A stretch of DNA of 64,000 bases from Polaromonas sp. P2-4 (GTDB lineage Bacteria > Pseudomonadota > Gammaproteobacteria > Burkholderiales > Burkholderiaceae_C). Under the pieces are notes generated by a model. That model ran no database searches and was not told where the DNA came from. It worked only from the letters and a program-made list of their open reading frames with translations. The position numbers were made by a program, and so were the translations under genes. The DNA lies in assembly GCA_024703855.1 (NCBI GenBank), contig CP087965.1:4952001-5016000 (forward strand), read 5' to 3'. Positions 27,809 to 39,150 of the stretch are shown piece after piece (the stretch's first letter is position 1; each line of letters opens with the position of its first letter).

Positions 27809-27875
27809 GCTATTTATTTGATAGCTGGTTGCGCCCATCCTTAAAGGGCTAGAGGCCTTTTTAATGCCTGAAAAT
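27809..27875 (+). repeat. AT-rich intergenic repeat, copy 7
   Basis: CTATTTATTTGATAGCTGG, TTGCGCCCATCC, AAAGGGCTAGAGGCC and a T-run, ending AATGCCTGAAAATGC. It follows the clpB-tail remnant. Confidence 0.9.
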
Positions 27876-27891
27876 GCATGCAGCCCGCTTT

Positions 27892-29013
27892 TCATCCGGT
27901 GGTGGCTTGTCGGGACAGGTGAAAGCTGCCCCTGGCCAGGCGCTCCCCATTGACCACAATGTCCACATCATGGTGGCCGGGGTGATGGACGCGCGTGGTG
28001 AAGTCGCGAATGACCTGGCTGCGGGTGAGCACAACGGTCTGGCCGGCGTCCAGCGTGAGTTCCTTCAGCTTGAATACCTTGGCCGAGCTTGCACCTGATT
28101 TTTTGACGTAGTGCACGATGTAATCCACGACCAGGCGCTGGCTGTTGCGGGACTTTGATTCCAGCCGGAACGACAGGTCAAGGCGCTCGCCCAGCGTCAT
28201 CGTCCGCGGGCTGACAGAAAAGTCATGCAGCAGGACAGCGGGTTTTTTGCCGGCACCAATGACTGCCACGCGCCGGTCGCCTTGTTTGATCAGGGTACGC
28301 AGGGCATGCCTGGCAATCCAGGCGGTGTGCGGGTTGTCCAGCGGCCAGCTTTCCAGGCGTTCGAGTACCCAGTCTGGATGAATCTTGGTGACATCATTGA
28401 GATGGTTCGCCACCGATTTGCGGACGTAAAGACTGGGGTCGGCCTTGAGGTTTTCAAGAATGGGCGCGGCCAGCGCCGGCTCGGCCATCAGGGCTTCCAG
28501 GCGAAAAGACCAGGGAAGCCGCGGGCGGCATCCTTCGCTGGCCAGCCGGCGGACGTGTTCACTCTCATCACGCGACCAGGCTTGCATGACGGCGAGCGTA
28601 CGCGCCGGATCACGTCGCAAAAATTCGCGCACGGCGAATTCCGAGGAGCCAAAGGCGGTGAAAAACTTGAGCGCTTCCATCGACGTGTCGAAATCCTCCT
28701 GGCCATGGAGCCCGACATAGTCCGGTAGCACCAGTGTCACAAAGCCGCGGTTGATGCGCGGAGCCAGCTTGCGCAGGATACCGATGGTTTTTTTGTAGTC
28801 GGAGGGCAGGGTGGCATGCAGGCTTTCCGTCATGCGGCGCAGGCGCTGCATCAGCGTGAGCGCATCCAGGCCGGGTAGCGACAGCGCCAGAAACCGCGCC
28901 GTGTCGAAACGCGGATACACCGCGGTGCTTTCCGCGGCGACATGACGGAACCGGTTGGCGTCAAAAATTTCTTTGAGGGCGGGCGTTTCTGCAACTGTCA
29001 TGGATTGTGTCAT
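27892..29013 (-). CDS. DNA alkylation repair protein, AlkD-like HEAT-repeat glycosylase family
   Basis: The 373-residue product is built of helical repeats, with DPSLYVRKSVANHLNDVTKI and HPDWVLERLESW typical of the AlkC/AlkD-type proteins that wrap DNA and remove alkylated bases. The C-terminal 100 residues (LGERLDLSFRLESKSRNSQR, VVDYIVHYVKKSG, HHPGHHDVDIVVNG) form a beta-rich domain found in the longer AlkC-like members. The start may be the ATG at 29013 or 29001. It is a single gene facing the accessory region and probably marks the return to core sequence. Confidence 0.82.
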   Translation of the reverse strand: MTQSMTVAETPALKEIFDANRFRHVAAESTAVYPRFDTARFLALSLPGLDALTLMQRLRRMTESLHATLPSDYKKTIGILRKLAPRINRGFVTLVLPDYVGLHGQEDFDTSMEALKFFTAFGSSEFAVREFLRRDPARTLAVMQAWSRDESEHVRRLASEGCRPRLPWSFRLEALMAEPALAAPILENLKADPSLYVRKSVANHLNDVTKIHPDWVLERLESWPLDNPHTAWIARHALRTLIKQGDRRVAVIGAGKKPAVLLHDFSVSPRTMTLGERLDLSFRLESKSRNSQRLVVDYIVHYVKKSGASSAKVFKLKELTLDAGQTVVLTRSQVIRDFTTRVHHPGHHDVDIVVNGERLARGSFHLSRQATTG

Positions 29014-29151
29014 GGGACGTGTCGTGTACCTGTGGCGTCAAATGACCGGGACTGTGCCGCCGCCAATGACAAAGGCGCCATGATCGCAGAGTTCACAAGG
29101 TCGGGGAATTGGCCGGCCATGGGGCTACAAGGCCGGCCGACGGGGGCTTCC

Positions 29152-29514
29152 TCAAAGTTCGACGAAGGTCTTGAAGCCGCCCCAGAACATGCGTTTGCCG
29201 TCAAAGGGCAACTTCTTCGGGTTCATCATGTCGGCCAGGCGCGGGTCTTTCATCACTTTGGCGTTGACGTTGTCCCGGTGCTTGCGCGACTTGTAGACGA
29301 TCCACGAAAACACCACGGTCTCCCCAGCCTTGAGCTTGACGCTCTGCGGGAAGGACGTGACTTTCCCCGGTTTCACATCGTCCGCGAGGCATTCGATGTA
29401 CTCTGAGTGCGCCATATTCGCGCCAGACCTTGCCGGCCTTGCGCGCCATGCGGCGGTAGGCATCGACATTTTTTGAGGTACCGGCACAACGAATCCATCA
29501 ATGTAGCGGGCCAT
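29152..29514 (-). CDS. DUF1428 family protein
   Basis: The start MARYIDGFVVPVPQK (ATG at 29514, with AAGGAGA upstream) and the rest (YIECLADDVKPGKVTSFPQS, ETVVFSWIVYKSRKHRDNVN, DPRLADMMNPKKLPFDGKRM) match DUF1428, small dimeric proteins of unknown role. Residues about 16-35 are read in the wrong frame. The neighbouring frame holds the expected MARKAGKVWREYGAL. An undercalled A-run near 29473 and an extra base near 29405 compensate, as in moaE. The corrected length is about 118-120 residues. Confidence 0.85.
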   Translation of the reverse strand: MARYIDGFVVPVPQKMSMPTAAWRARPARSGANMAHSEYIECLADDVKPGKVTSFPQSVKLKAGETVVFSWIVYKSRKHRDNVNAKVMKDPRLADMMNPKKLPFDGKRMFWGGFKTFVEL

Positions 29515-29955
29515 GTGAAGTCTCCTTGCGAGGTTGAAGAGAAACTGGCGGCTGAGCCGGAACCACGAGGGTCCATGCGGCCCTGCGCCACGTTGAAAGA
29601 AAGTTAGCACGTCCAATCCGTTTATAGCTGGTGAACCATGGGCCTGGGCACATAAATGCATCTCTTTGTGAACAGGGCACGCGCCGGCTCATTCGCGGGT
29701 AGGAGCCCGTCTATAGGCAGACGCCGTGCGCTCGCGCAACTCCCTCCGCACCGGAACGCCGCGCTGCCAAACGGCATTGAAAAAGGAACTGGTCGGGAGT
29801 TCTCAATGGCCTGGCAAAACTCTTCCCCTGACGCACTGGCGGCCGGGCGCCATCGTTTTGAATCCAAGTTGGGCTGGAGGCCGATTTGATGCCTGAAACG
29901 TCAAATCGGCAGCCAGACTTCGTCCGCTTCGGCTCTACCAGCTAGCGCGCAGGGC
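29515..29955. other. Intergenic region without a recognised gene
   Basis: No open frame here resembles a known protein, and codon composition is not gene-like. It separates the DUF1428 gene from the end of the efflux operon. No strong terminator hairpin was found. Confidence 0.5.
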
Positions 29956-31416
29956 TCAGCGTGCTGTGGCAACCGTTACCGGCGCCGCCCAGCCGCCGCC
30001 GAGCGCGCGGTAGACGCTGACCAGCGCCGTCGCGGTATCGGTCTGCGCCTGCACCAGCTGGTCACGGTTGGTCAGCACTTCGCGTTCGGCATCCAGCACC
30101 ACCAGAAAATCAGTCACGCCCGCGTCGAACCGCAGCCGCGCCAGCTGCGCCGCTTCTTCGGCACTGGTGGCCGCTATAAGCAGGCGTTCGGTCCGCTGGG
30201 CATTGCGGGTGTAGCCGCTGAACGCGCCCTCGGTCTCTTCCAGCGCCGTAGCCACGGTTTGCTCATAGCTGGCCAGACTGTTCTGCGCCCGTGCCTCACT
30301 GGCAGCGATGCGTGAACGGATCGCACCAAAGTCAAAAGGCGTCCACACCAGGCCGACGCCGAGCGAGTAGATGCCTGACTCGCTCTTGCCCAGGTTGCTG
30401 AACGTGGCGGCATTCAAGCCCAGCAGGCCCGACAGCGAAATGCGCGGGAACATTTCCGACTTGGCGACGCCGATGGTGGCGGTGGCCGCAGCCAGTTGGC
30501 GTTCGGCAGCGGCAATGTCGGGGCGGCGCTGCAGCCATTGCTCGGTGGTGCCGACGGGCAGGGCGGCCAGGTCCGTGATGGGCAGCGAAGGCAATGCGGC
30601 GGGCACCGAGAGTTCGCCCAGCAATGCGCGCGGCGATTGCGCGGTCAGGGTAGCAAGGCGAAACACCGTGCGCTCGACAGCGCTTTGAAGCACCGGCAGC
30701 GACGCTTCGGTGCTGGCGACCAGCGCCCGGGCGCGTGTCAGGTCGAGTTGCGTGCCGCGTCCCGCGTCCAGCCGTGCGCTGACGATGCGCAGCGCCTCGC
30801 GCTGGTTGATCAGCGCCGCTTCTGTGACCGTCTGGCGCTGCTGCAGCCCGCGCAGCGCCAGGTAGTTGCGCGCGACCTCGGCAGCCACCGTCGTGTGCGC
30901 CCCTTGCAGGCCTGCCGCGCTGGCGTCTACAAATGCCGCCGCCGCCTCTCTGCCCCGCCGGTAGCGGCCGAAGAAGTCGAGCTCCCAGTTGGCGATGAAG
31001 CTGGCGTCGTAGCTGGTACCTGTCCGCTCGCTGCGCGACGTGCCGGGCTGCTGCGTGATGGGCCGAACCGACCGGGTCACGTCGCCCTTGATGCCCACGC
31101 CGGGCAGACCACCTGCGTCAGCCTCACCCTGGTTGGCGCGCGCTTCCTGCAGGCGCGCCTGGGCAATGCGGATGTCGCCGTTGGCCGCCAGCGCGCGTTC
31201 AATCAACGCGTTCAGGTGCGCGTCGTTGAAGCCGCGCCAGAAGGTGGCAATGTCGGCAGCAGGGGGCTGCGTGTTGCTCACGCTGGCGCCGGCATTGACA
31301 AAAGCGGCATCGAGGGAACTGGCAGGGCGCTGGTAGTCGGGGCCGACCGCGCAACCGGCAAGCGCTGCGACCAGCAGCATGAAAACGGATGCGCAAGGTG
31401 CGCGACTTTTAAACAT
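29956..31416 (-). CDS. RND efflux outer-membrane lipoprotein, NodT/OprM family
   Basis: The 486-residue product starts with a lipoprotein signal peptide ending LAALAGCAVGPDYQRP (Cys22), then two OEP repeats, seen in the periplasmic helices DIRIAQARLQEARANQGEAD and ISARLDAGRGTQLDLTRARA-like blocks and again in QLARLRFDAGVTDFLVVLDA. This is the TolC-like channel of a tripartite pump. The start overlaps the end of the inner-membrane pump gene by 8 bp. It is the last gene of a three-gene operon (membrane fusion protein, pump, channel) on the reverse strand. Confidence 0.92.
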   Translation of the reverse strand: MFKSRAPCASVFMLLVAALAGCAVGPDYQRPASSLDAAFVNAGASVSNTQPPAADIATFWRGFNDAHLNALIERALAANGDIRIAQARLQEARANQGEADAGGLPGVGIKGDVTRSVRPITQQPGTSRSERTGTSYDASFIANWELDFFGRYRRGREAAAAFVDASAAGLQGAHTTVAAEVARNYLALRGLQQRQTVTEAALINQREALRIVSARLDAGRGTQLDLTRARALVASTEASLPVLQSAVERTVFRLATLTAQSPRALLGELSVPAALPSLPITDLAALPVGTTEQWLQRRPDIAAAERQLAAATATIGVAKSEMFPRISLSGLLGLNAATFSNLGKSESGIYSLGVGLVWTPFDFGAIRSRIAASEARAQNSLASYEQTVATALEETEGAFSGYTRNAQRTERLLIAATSAEEAAQLARLRFDAGVTDFLVVLDAEREVLTNRDQLVQAQTDTATALVSVYRALGGGWAAPVTVATAR

Positions 31417-34400
31417 CTCCGTCTCCCTTGATCTGCCGGCTCGGTGCCTGGGCCGGCGGGGAGCCTCCGCCCGCCAGGCCCGATGGGCCGGCCCTTGACC
31501 GGAGTTTGTCCCGGAGGCTGCGCAGCAGCACGTAGAACACCGGCGTCAGAAAGATGCCGAACAGCGTGACGCCGAGCATGCCCGAGAACACCGCGATGCC
31601 CATGGCGCGGCGCATTTCGCTGCCGGCACCGCTGCCCGCAATCAGCGGAATCACACCGGCGCAAAAAGCGATTGATGTCATCAAAATGGGCCTGCAGCCG
31701 CAAGCGGCAGGCGTGAATCACAGCGTCCTTCAGTTTCTCGCCGTGCGCTTCAAGCTCTTTGGCGAACTCGACGATCAAAATCGCGTTCTTGCACGCCAGC
31801 CCCACCAGCACCACCAGCGCGACCTGCGTAAAAATATTCAGGTCTCCGGGTTGCGAAAACGGCGGAAAGCTCGACAGCCACACGCCGAACAGCGCCGACA
31901 AAATACCCATCGGCACAATCATCACGATCACCATCGGCAGGCTCCAGCTTTCGTACTGCGCGGCCAAAACGAGGATCACCAGCAGTACCGAAATAGCCAG
32001 CACCGCCGCCAGGATGGGAATCTTGATCTGTGTGCCGGGCAGTGTGAAGTCACGCGTCAGCCGGTCCTGGTACGAAAGCTCCGTCCACTCATAGGAAATG
32101 CCGCGCGGTATGGTTTTCCTGAGCAGGGTTTCGATCTCGACCTCGGCCTGGCCCGACGAAAAACCGGGGTTGGGCGCGCCGTTGATATCGGCCGACGGAA
32201 AGCCGTTGTAGCGCGTCACCCGCGTCGGGCCAAAGGTCGGCTCGACCGTCATCAGGGCGCCGAGCGGCACCATCTCGCCGGCCGCATTGCGCGTTTTCAG
32301 CGACGTGATGGCCTGCGCATCGGCGCGGAACGGTGCATCGGCCTGCACGATCACCTGATAGGTCTTGCCGAACTTGCTGAAGTCGTTGACGTAGAGCAAA
32401 CCGAGGTTGACCTGCATCGTGTCGTAGATATCGGCGAGATTCACACCCATCTGCTTGGCGCGCGTGCGGTCCACGTTGGCATACAGCTGCGGCACGTTGA
32501 TGTCGTAGGTCGAATACGGCGTGCCGATCGACGACTTCGGGTTGCTGTAGATCTGGCCCAGCGTGCCCCACACCGCGCCGTACAGCGCCTGCTCGCCCGC
32601 GCCGCTGCGGTCCTGCACCTGCAGCTTGAAGCCGCCCGCGTTGCCGAGGCCGTCCACGCCAGGCGGCGGCACCACGAACATGCGTGCGCCCTGGATTTGC
32701 TGGATCGCGCCGTTGACCTGGCCGAGAATGCCATTTTTGCTGAGCTCGGGCGTGGTGCGCTCCTCAAAAGGCTTGAGGCCGAAAAACACGATGCCTTCGT
32801 TCGGTGCCGCCGAAAAACCCACGATCGACAGCCCCGGAAAGGCCACCGAATCGACAATGCCCGGCACCTTGAGCGCGATGTCGCTCATCTGGCGGATCAC
32901 GGCTTCGGTGCGGTCGAGCGTGGCGCCTGCCGGCAGCTGGGCAATGCCGATCAGGTACTGCTTGTCGGGCGCCGGCACGAAGCCGGAGGGCACACGCGTG
33001 AAAATGAGCAGCGTCAGCCCGAGCAGAACAACATAGACCACCATCGCAATCGATTTGCGCCCGACGATGCCCGTCACGCCGCGGCTATAGCGGTCGCTGG
33101 AGCGGTGGAAGAAGCCGTCGAACCAGTGGAAGAAACCGCCAAAAATCCGTTCGATGCCCCGCGTGAGGGGCGTCTTTGGGCGCGTCATGGCCGCGCAGCA
33201 AGATGGCGCTGAGTGCCGGGCTCAGCGTCAGCGAGTTGAAGGCCGAGATCACCGTGCTGATGGCAATCGTCACCGCAAACTGTTTGTAGAACTGGCCCGA
33301 CAGGCCCGGCACAAAGGCCAGCGGCACAAAAACGGCGCACAGGGTCAGCGCAATTGCGATGATGGGCTCGGAAACCTCGCGCATGGCCTTGACGGTCGCG
33401 TCATACGGATTCAGGCCGCTTTCGATGTTGCGCTCGACGTTTTCGACCACCACGATGGCGTCGTCGACCACAATGCCGATCGCCAGCACCAGGCCGAACA
33501 GCGTGAGTGTGTTGATCGAATAGCCTAGCAGCAGCAGGAACGCGAAGGTGCCGACAATTGACACCGGCACGGCCAGCAGCGGAATGATGGACGCGCGCCA
33601 GGTCTGCAAAAAGACAATCACGACCAGCGCCACCAGCAGCACCGCCTCAAACAGCGTGACCACGACCTTTTCAATCGAGGTTTGCACAAAACGCGTCGGG
33701 TCATACACGATGCTGTAATTCATACCGGCAGGAAAGCTGGGCTGGAGTCTTTTCATCGTCTCACGCACGTTGTTCGACAGCGCCAGCGCGTTGGAGCCGG
33801 GTGCCTGGAACACCGCAATGGCAGCAGCCTCCTTGTTGTTGAGCAGGCTGCGCAGCGAATAGGTGCTGGCCGCCAGCTCGACGCGGCCCAGGTCACGCAC
33901 GCGAATCATGCCGCCGGTGGACGGCTCGGCGCGCACGATGATGTCGGCAAACTGCTCTTCGCTGGTCAACCGGCCCTGCGTGTTGACCGACAACTGGAAA
34001 GCGGTGGCTTTGGGCGCTGGCGACGCGCCAACGGTGCCTGCAGCAACCTGGGCGTTCTGCTCGCGGATGGCCGCAATCACTTCACTGCTGGTGATGCTGC
34101 GCGCTGCCAGTTTGGAAGGATCGAGCCAGATGCGCATCGCGTAGTCGCCCGCGCCGAACATGATGACTGAACCGGCGCCGGGTATGCGCAGCAGCTCGTC
34201 GCGCACATTGAGCTGCCCGTAGTTGCGCAGATACAGCGCGTCGCGGCTGTTGTCGGGGCTCACCAGGTGCACCACCATGGTCAGGTTGGGGCTCGATTTT
34301 TCGGTGGTTATGCCGATCTGCCGCACGATGTCGGGCAAGCGTGGCAGCGCGATTGATACGGTTTTGCACCGCCGTTTCAGCCACCTCGGGGTTGGTGCCG

Positions 34401-34693
34401 ATCTTGAAGGTAACGGTGACCGTCAGGCTGCCGTCGGCGGTGGCCTGCGAGTCGAAGTACAGCAGGTTTTCAACGCCGTTGATCTGCTCTTCGAGCGGCG
34501 TGGCTACAGTTTCGGAAATCACGCGCGGGTTGGCGCCCGGGAACTGCGCCCGCACCACGATCTGCGGCGGCGCGACCTCGGGGTACTCGGAAATCGGCAA
34601 CCTGAAGATTGCCAGCAGGCCGATCAGGAAAATGAAAATCGACAGCACACCGGCAAAGCGCGGCCGGTCGATAAAGAAGCGGGCGATATCCAT
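31409..34693 (-). CDS. RND multidrug efflux pump, inner-membrane transporter (HAE1 family)
   Basis: The protein begins MDIARFFIDRPRFAGVLSIF and, after correcting three shifts, is about 1,090 residues long. It has the RND features: first helix and GANPRVISETVATPLEEQI; GIVVDDAIVVVENVERNIE with the paired Asp of the proton relay in helix 4; PVFYVLLRSL at the end. The shifts are a lost CG pair near 34355, an extra C near 33163 and an extra A near 31695. Each keeps the family sequence on both sides, so the gene is probably intact. It pumps drugs or solvents from the periplasm and inner membrane through the OprM-like channel. The C-terminal 35 residues are Gly/Pro-rich and variable. Confidence 0.9.
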
Positions 34694-34708
34694 AACGTGC
34701 TCCGGCGA

Positions 34709-35991
34709 TCAGGTGGCTGCGTGCGGTGACGAAAGCACATCGGCAGCGGCTTTCTTCTCGTCGGGCTTCTTGTTACCCGCAGCCGGAGGTGCACCAGGCG
34801 CGCCCTGCTGCGGTGGCGGGAAAATCGGCAAACCCTGGTCAGTGACCTTGAGCACCTGGGGCGCCACCGGCATGCCGGGAATCACGCGCTGCAGGCCGTC
34901 GACGATCACGTTGTCGCCGGGCTTGACGCTGCCGCCGATCACCACGCGCATGCCATCGAGCAGCGCGCCGAGCTTGATCTCCCTGAACTGCGGCTGGCCG
35001 TCCGCGCCCACCACATAGACAAACTTTTTGGTCTGGTCGGTGCCAATGGCGCTTTCCGGCACCATGACGGCGGTGTAGGGCATGCTGGTGCTCATCATCA
35101 GTTTGGCCGCCAGGCCCGGTGTGAATTGGCCCTTGCTGTTGTCGAACGCGGCCCGCATGCGCACAGCGCCGGTTTGCGGGTTGAGCCGGTTGTCGACGAA
35201 ATCAACCTTGCCCTCGTGCGGAAAGCCGGTCTCGTTGGCCAGCCCCATGCGCACGGCGGGCGCGCGTTCGTTGCTGCCTTTCACGCGCAGAAAGGTCTGC
35301 TCGCTGCCGTCGAAGTAGGCATACACCTTGGTCACACCGGCAATCGAGGTCAGCACCACCTGTTCATTAACGAGGTTGCCGGCGGTCACGTTCGCCCGCG
35401 ATGCACGGCCCGCAATCGGCGCGCGCACCGAGGCGAACTCGAGGTTCAGCCGCGCTACCCGAAGTGCCGCCTCGGCCGATTTGATATCGGCGTCCGACGT
35501 GCGCGAGCCGGCGCTCAGTTGGTCGAATTCCTGCCGTGACACGGCTTTGGAATCGAGCAGTTTTTTGCGCGTGTGACCTCGGTGTTGGCGAGGTCAGCGC
35601 GTGCGCGGGCCGCCACGAGTTGCGACTGCGCGCGTGCCACTTCGGCTGCAAACGGCCGTGGGTCTATGGTGAACAGCAGTTGACCCTTGCTGACCATGGC
35701 GCCGTCGGTGAAGTGAACCTTGTCGACCGTGCCGGCCACGCGCGGGCGCAGTTCCACGAACTCGGTGGCTTCCAGTCGGCCGCTGAATTCCTCGCTGTCT
35801 GACACGGTGCGCTGCACGGCCGGTGCCACGCTTACCGGTGCGGCCGGCGGTGGGCCCCCCTGCGCATCGGCCCCTTTACCGCAGGCGGTTAGCCAGGCCG
35901 TTGACAACAGCAGGACCATGGGCAGGATCGCCAAGCGGAGCGCACTGGGCGAGCGTGACCTTGCCGCCCATAGCGAAAGTCTTTCAGTCAT
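34709..35991 (-). CDS. RND efflux membrane fusion protein (AcrA family)
   Basis: The product starts MTERLSLWAARSRSPSALRL and has a lipoprotein signal ending STAWLTACGKG (Cys37). It then shows the barrel-sandwich and hairpin domains (EFVELRPRVAGTVDKVHFTD; FASVRAPIAGRASRANVTAG) and a C-terminal Gly/Pro/Ala-rich tail. It bridges pump and channel in the periplasm. A lost A in an A-run near 35565 breaks the frame; the expected AKKLLDSKAVSRQEFDQLSA is restored by adding it. It is first in the operon, 15 bp ahead of the pump gene. No dedicated repressor gene is adjacent. Confidence 0.9.
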
Positions 35992-36532
35992 GTTTGATTC
36001 CAGTGCAATAAAAAATGCGGTGAAAAAATACGGTGAAAGAAGCCAACAACTGCTCACAGGCCGCTTTGCGGGCGGTGGTTTTCGGGTGAACCGATTTCGG
36101 GCGGTTCGACGGACAGGTTTGCGCAGGGGAATCCACGGTGTCATCGCAACCGGAAATTGAGCGCCGTCTGCGCGGGACGGCGTTATCCAGGCGGGCAAAT
36201 TTTCTTCGAATGTTACCTATAGGGGAAAACCCGTTTTTTTACTCCCTATCTGTAACCTTGTCACGAAAAGTTTTATTTTTTTGCCTGTCTTACGTACGGC
36301 GTTCGACCTGCCGGCGCCAGGCGCAGTGGGCGAATGGCTCCATCTGGCGAGCCCTTCTTGCTACTGATTTAATAGCTGCCTTCGTAATTTGTATATAGGC
36401 TACAGGCCTATTCCCATCTCCAACTTCCCGCAATGAAACAGAACGCAGGGTTTCAAGATTGACTTGCGAGCTTGACGATGAAAGACACGGCGCTGTACGA
36501 CCAACCGCCTGGGCTGAAATCGCCCTGGTCGG
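35992..36532. other. Intergenic region upstream of the efflux operon
   Basis: This 541-bp stretch holds the likely promoter of the efflux operon, an AT-rich block at 36225-36285 with T-runs, and repeat copy 8 (36359-36415). No gene is recognised, although several short open frames exist. Confidence 0.6.
36359..36415 (+). repeat. AT-rich intergenic repeat, copy 8 (degenerate)
   Basis: TGCTACTGATTTAATAGCTG, then a diverged middle, then ATAGGCTACAGGCCTATTC. The usual GCGCCC block is changed to TTCGTAA. Confidence 0.75.
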
Positions 36533-37477
36533 TCAGACGAGTGGACCTCTCGCTGGCCGAGCAGCGCGTGCCGATGAATCAGTGAGTTGCTCCGCGCAAA
36601 CGTCCCGAACACACCCGCGCAGCCAGCGATGCGCTGGATCGGCATCCAGCCGTGGGTGCCAGAGCAATGACACCGTGATCTCCGGTGTGGAGACCGGGAG
36701 GGGAAAACTATGCATTCCGGCGCGCAGGTTTCCGGTATGTCGTTCGGGAACACTGGCAATCAGGTCGGAGGCCCGGGCCAGAGCCAGTGCGGTCGAAAAG
36801 CCACCGACGATCGTGACGATCTCCCTTTCCAACCCGAATGGAGTCAAGGCTTCATCAATCGGCTCTCCGCCGAGACCCCGTCGCGAGACGCCGATGTGCC
36901 TGCCGGCCGCATAACGGGAGGGCGTGATCTCGCCCTGACTCAGCGGGTGCCCCATTCGCACGACACCAATGAAACGGTCCCGGAACAAGGCCTGCACTCG
37001 CAGCTCCGGAGCCGTCGTCTTCCCCACGACGCCGGTTTCCAGATCGACGGTCCCGTCGCGAAGTGGCGTGCTGTCTTTGTCCGCCTTCTGCACGAAGCAC
37101 AGCCGCACGCCGGGAGCTTCCTCGCCGACGCGGGCAATGAGGTCCGGTCCGAAGTTTTCCACAAAGCCTTCGCGGGTCCGCAGCGTGAAGGTTCGGACCA
37201 GCTGTTTGAGATTGAGCTTTTCAGCAGGCCGTAGAACCGCTTCTGCGTCCTGCACGAGTCGGCTGACCCGTTCGCGGAGTTCGACTGCTCGGGGTGTGGG
37301 AACGAGACCGCGTCCGGCCCTGACCAACAGCGGGTCGCCCGTCGTCTCACGCAATCGCGCCAGCGCCCGGCTCATCGCCGACGGGCTAAGCCGCAAGCGT
37401 CGGGCTGCGCGTGCAACGCTGCCTTCTGCGAGCAGCACATCCAGGGTGACAAGCAGGTTGAAATCGGGTGTCGACAT
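36533..37477 (-). CDS. LysR-family transcriptional regulator
   Basis: The 314-residue regulator has the N-terminal winged helix (FNLLVTLDVLLAEGSVARAA, LRLSPSAMSRALARLRETTG) and the substrate-binding domain. It is of the NodD/PcpR-like branch (MSTPDFNLLVTLDVLL). It diverges from the MFS efflux gene at 37631, the common arrangement in which the LysR protein controls its neighbour. No frame problems are seen. Confidence 0.92.
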   Translation of the reverse strand: MSTPDFNLLVTLDVLLAEGSVARAARRLRLSPSAMSRALARLRETTGDPLLVRAGRGLVPTPRAVELRERVSRLVQDAEAVLRPAEKLNLKQLVRTFTLRTREGFVENFGPDLIARVGEEAPGVRLCFVQKADKDSTPLRDGTVDLETGVVGKTTAPELRVQALFRDRFIGVVRMGHPLSQGEITPSRYAAGRHIGVSRRGLGGEPIDEALTPFGLEREIVTIVGGFSTALALARASDLIASVPERHTGNLRAGMHSFPLPVSTPEITVSLLWHPRLDADPAHRWLRGCVRDVCAEQLTDSSARAARPARGPLV

Positions 37478-37630
37478 GCACCGACCATAGCGCAGTTTGG
37501 TCGTGACATGGCGTCAAACGCATGAATACAGTGCAAATGGTGCGCCTTCCGCTTTGTCAGGCAAAGAACTACGCTTGCATATCAGCTCCATTTCGGGAGT
37601 CGCCAGTAAACGGAGCAGAAAGCGGAGTTC

Positions 37631-39118
37631 ATGTTGAAGTCAATCATTGCAAAACGAGATGCGGCGGTCGCTGGAAGTACCGCAAGCGCGGAACGGACAC
37701 CTTCAGTCCGGTGGGCACTCGCCAGCCTTTCGCTATCCATGTTGCTGTCCTCGCTCGGTACCAGCATCGCCAATGTGGGCTTGCCGACGTTGGCACAGGC
37801 GTTCAACGCCTCCTTCCAGGAAGTCCAGTGGGTCGTCCTCGCTTATCTCCTCGCCATCACCACTCTGATCGTCAGCGCCGGACGGCTCGGTGACATCATC
37901 GGCCGCCGGCGGCTGCTGCTGGCCGGAATCTTCCTGTTCACGGTGGCCTCGATCTTGTGCGGCATCGCGCCCACGCTCTGGCTGCTGATTGCCGCCCGGG
38001 CGGCACAGGGCATCGGAGCAGCCATCATGATGGCCCTCACCATGGCGTTTATCGGTGAGACGGTTCCGAAGGAAAAGACCGGTAGCGCCATGGGCTTGCT
38101 CGGAACCATGTCCGCGATTGGCACCGCGCTCGGTCCCTCGCTTGGCGGCGTTCTGATCGCCGGGCCCGGTTGGCAAGCCATCTTCCTCGTCAACGTACCG
38201 CTGGGCATCCTGACGTTTCTTCTCGCGTACCGCTACCTGCCCGTTGATCGCCGGGGGCCGAAGACTGATCGGCCCGGCTTCGACCATGTGGGCACGCTGC
38301 TGCTGGCTCTGACGCTCGCGGCTTATGCACTCGCCATGACGATGGGGCGCGGCAGTTTCGGTCCGATCAACATGGCTCTGCTGCTGGTTGCTGCCCTCGG
38401 AGTCGGCCTCTTCGTGCTCGCCGAGGCGAGAGCGGCATCACCTTTGATCCGGTTGGCGATGTTTCGCGATCCAGGCTTAAGCGCGAGCCTCGCCATGAGT
38501 GCGCTCGTCGCGACGGTGATGATGGCGACGCTGGTGATCGGGCCGTTCTATCTCTCCCGTGCGCTCGGGCTAGCCGCTGCTCACGTCGGGCTCGTCTTGT
38601 CGGTCGGCCCGTTTGCCGCCGCACTGACCGGTGTGCCAGCCGGCCGCATGGCGGACCGTTTTGGCGCACAACGCATGACCCTCGTTGGGCTCATCGCCAT
38701 AGCGGCCGGTTGCTTCGTTCTATCCATGTCGGCGGCGCTCGGCATCCCTGGCTACATCGCCCCCATCGTCGTCATCACCGTCGGCTATGCGCTGTTCCAG
38801 ACAGCCAACAACACCGCCGTCATGACGGATGTCCGTGCGGACCAGCGGGGCGTCATTTCCGGCATGCTCAACCTGTCGCGCAATCTCGGGCTCATCACCG
38901 GTGCATCCGTTATGGGCGCTGTGTTCGCGCTCGCATCGGCGACGATCGACATCACAACGGCGCGTCCCGAGGCTGTTGCCACCGGTATGCGGATCACGTT
39001 CGCAGTCGCGGCGATTCTGATCGTCGTCGCGCTCGTCATAGCGGTTGGAAGCCGTGCTCTCGCAAAGAAGTGGCTCCGCAAATCTGAACAGCGCTATAAG
39101 TGGAAACTCCGGGCATAA
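37631..39118 (+). CDS. MFS drug efflux transporter, DHA2 (14-helix) family
   Basis: The 495-residue product has about 14 hydrophobic helices and the family motifs: [17 protein letters not shown] in helix 1, [20 protein letters not shown] (motif A) between helices 2 and 3 and [20 protein letters not shown] (motif C region) at helix 5. It exports drugs or dyes by proton antiport. The basic C-terminal tail is [14 protein letters not shown]. It is the probable target of the divergent LysR gene. An aldehyde dehydrogenase fragment lies directly downstream. Confidence 0.93.
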   Translation: MLKSIIAKRDAAVAGSTASAERTPSVRWALASLSLSMLLSSLGTSIANVGLPTLAQAFNASFQEVQWVVLAYLLAITTLIVSAGRLGDIIGRRRLLLAGIFLFTVASILCGIAPTLWLLIAARAAQGIGAAIMMALTMAFIGETVPKEKTGSAMGLLGTMSAIGTALGPSLGGVLIAGPGWQAIFLVNVPLGILTFLLAYRYLPVDRRGPKTDRPGFDHVGTLLLALTLAAYALAMTMGRGSFGPINMALLLVAALGVGLFVLAEARAASPLIRLAMFRDPGLSASLAMSALVATVMMATLVIGPFYLSRALGLAAAHVGLVLSVGPFAAALTGVPAGRMADRFGAQRMTLVGLIAIAAGCFVLSMSAALGIPGYIAPIVVITVGYALFQTANNTAVMTDVRADQRGVISGMLNLSRNLGLITGASVMGAVFALASATIDITTARPEAVATGMRITFAVAAILIVVALVIAVGSRALAKKWLRKSEQRYKWKLRA

Positions 39119-39150
39119 CGCCGGGCCGATGCATGTCGGCACGTCCTCGG

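Noticed and set aside
31554-33212. Forward-strand open frame of about 550 codons opposite the RND pump
   Set aside because: Arg/His-rich antisense frame over a clearly conserved pump gene; no domain seen.
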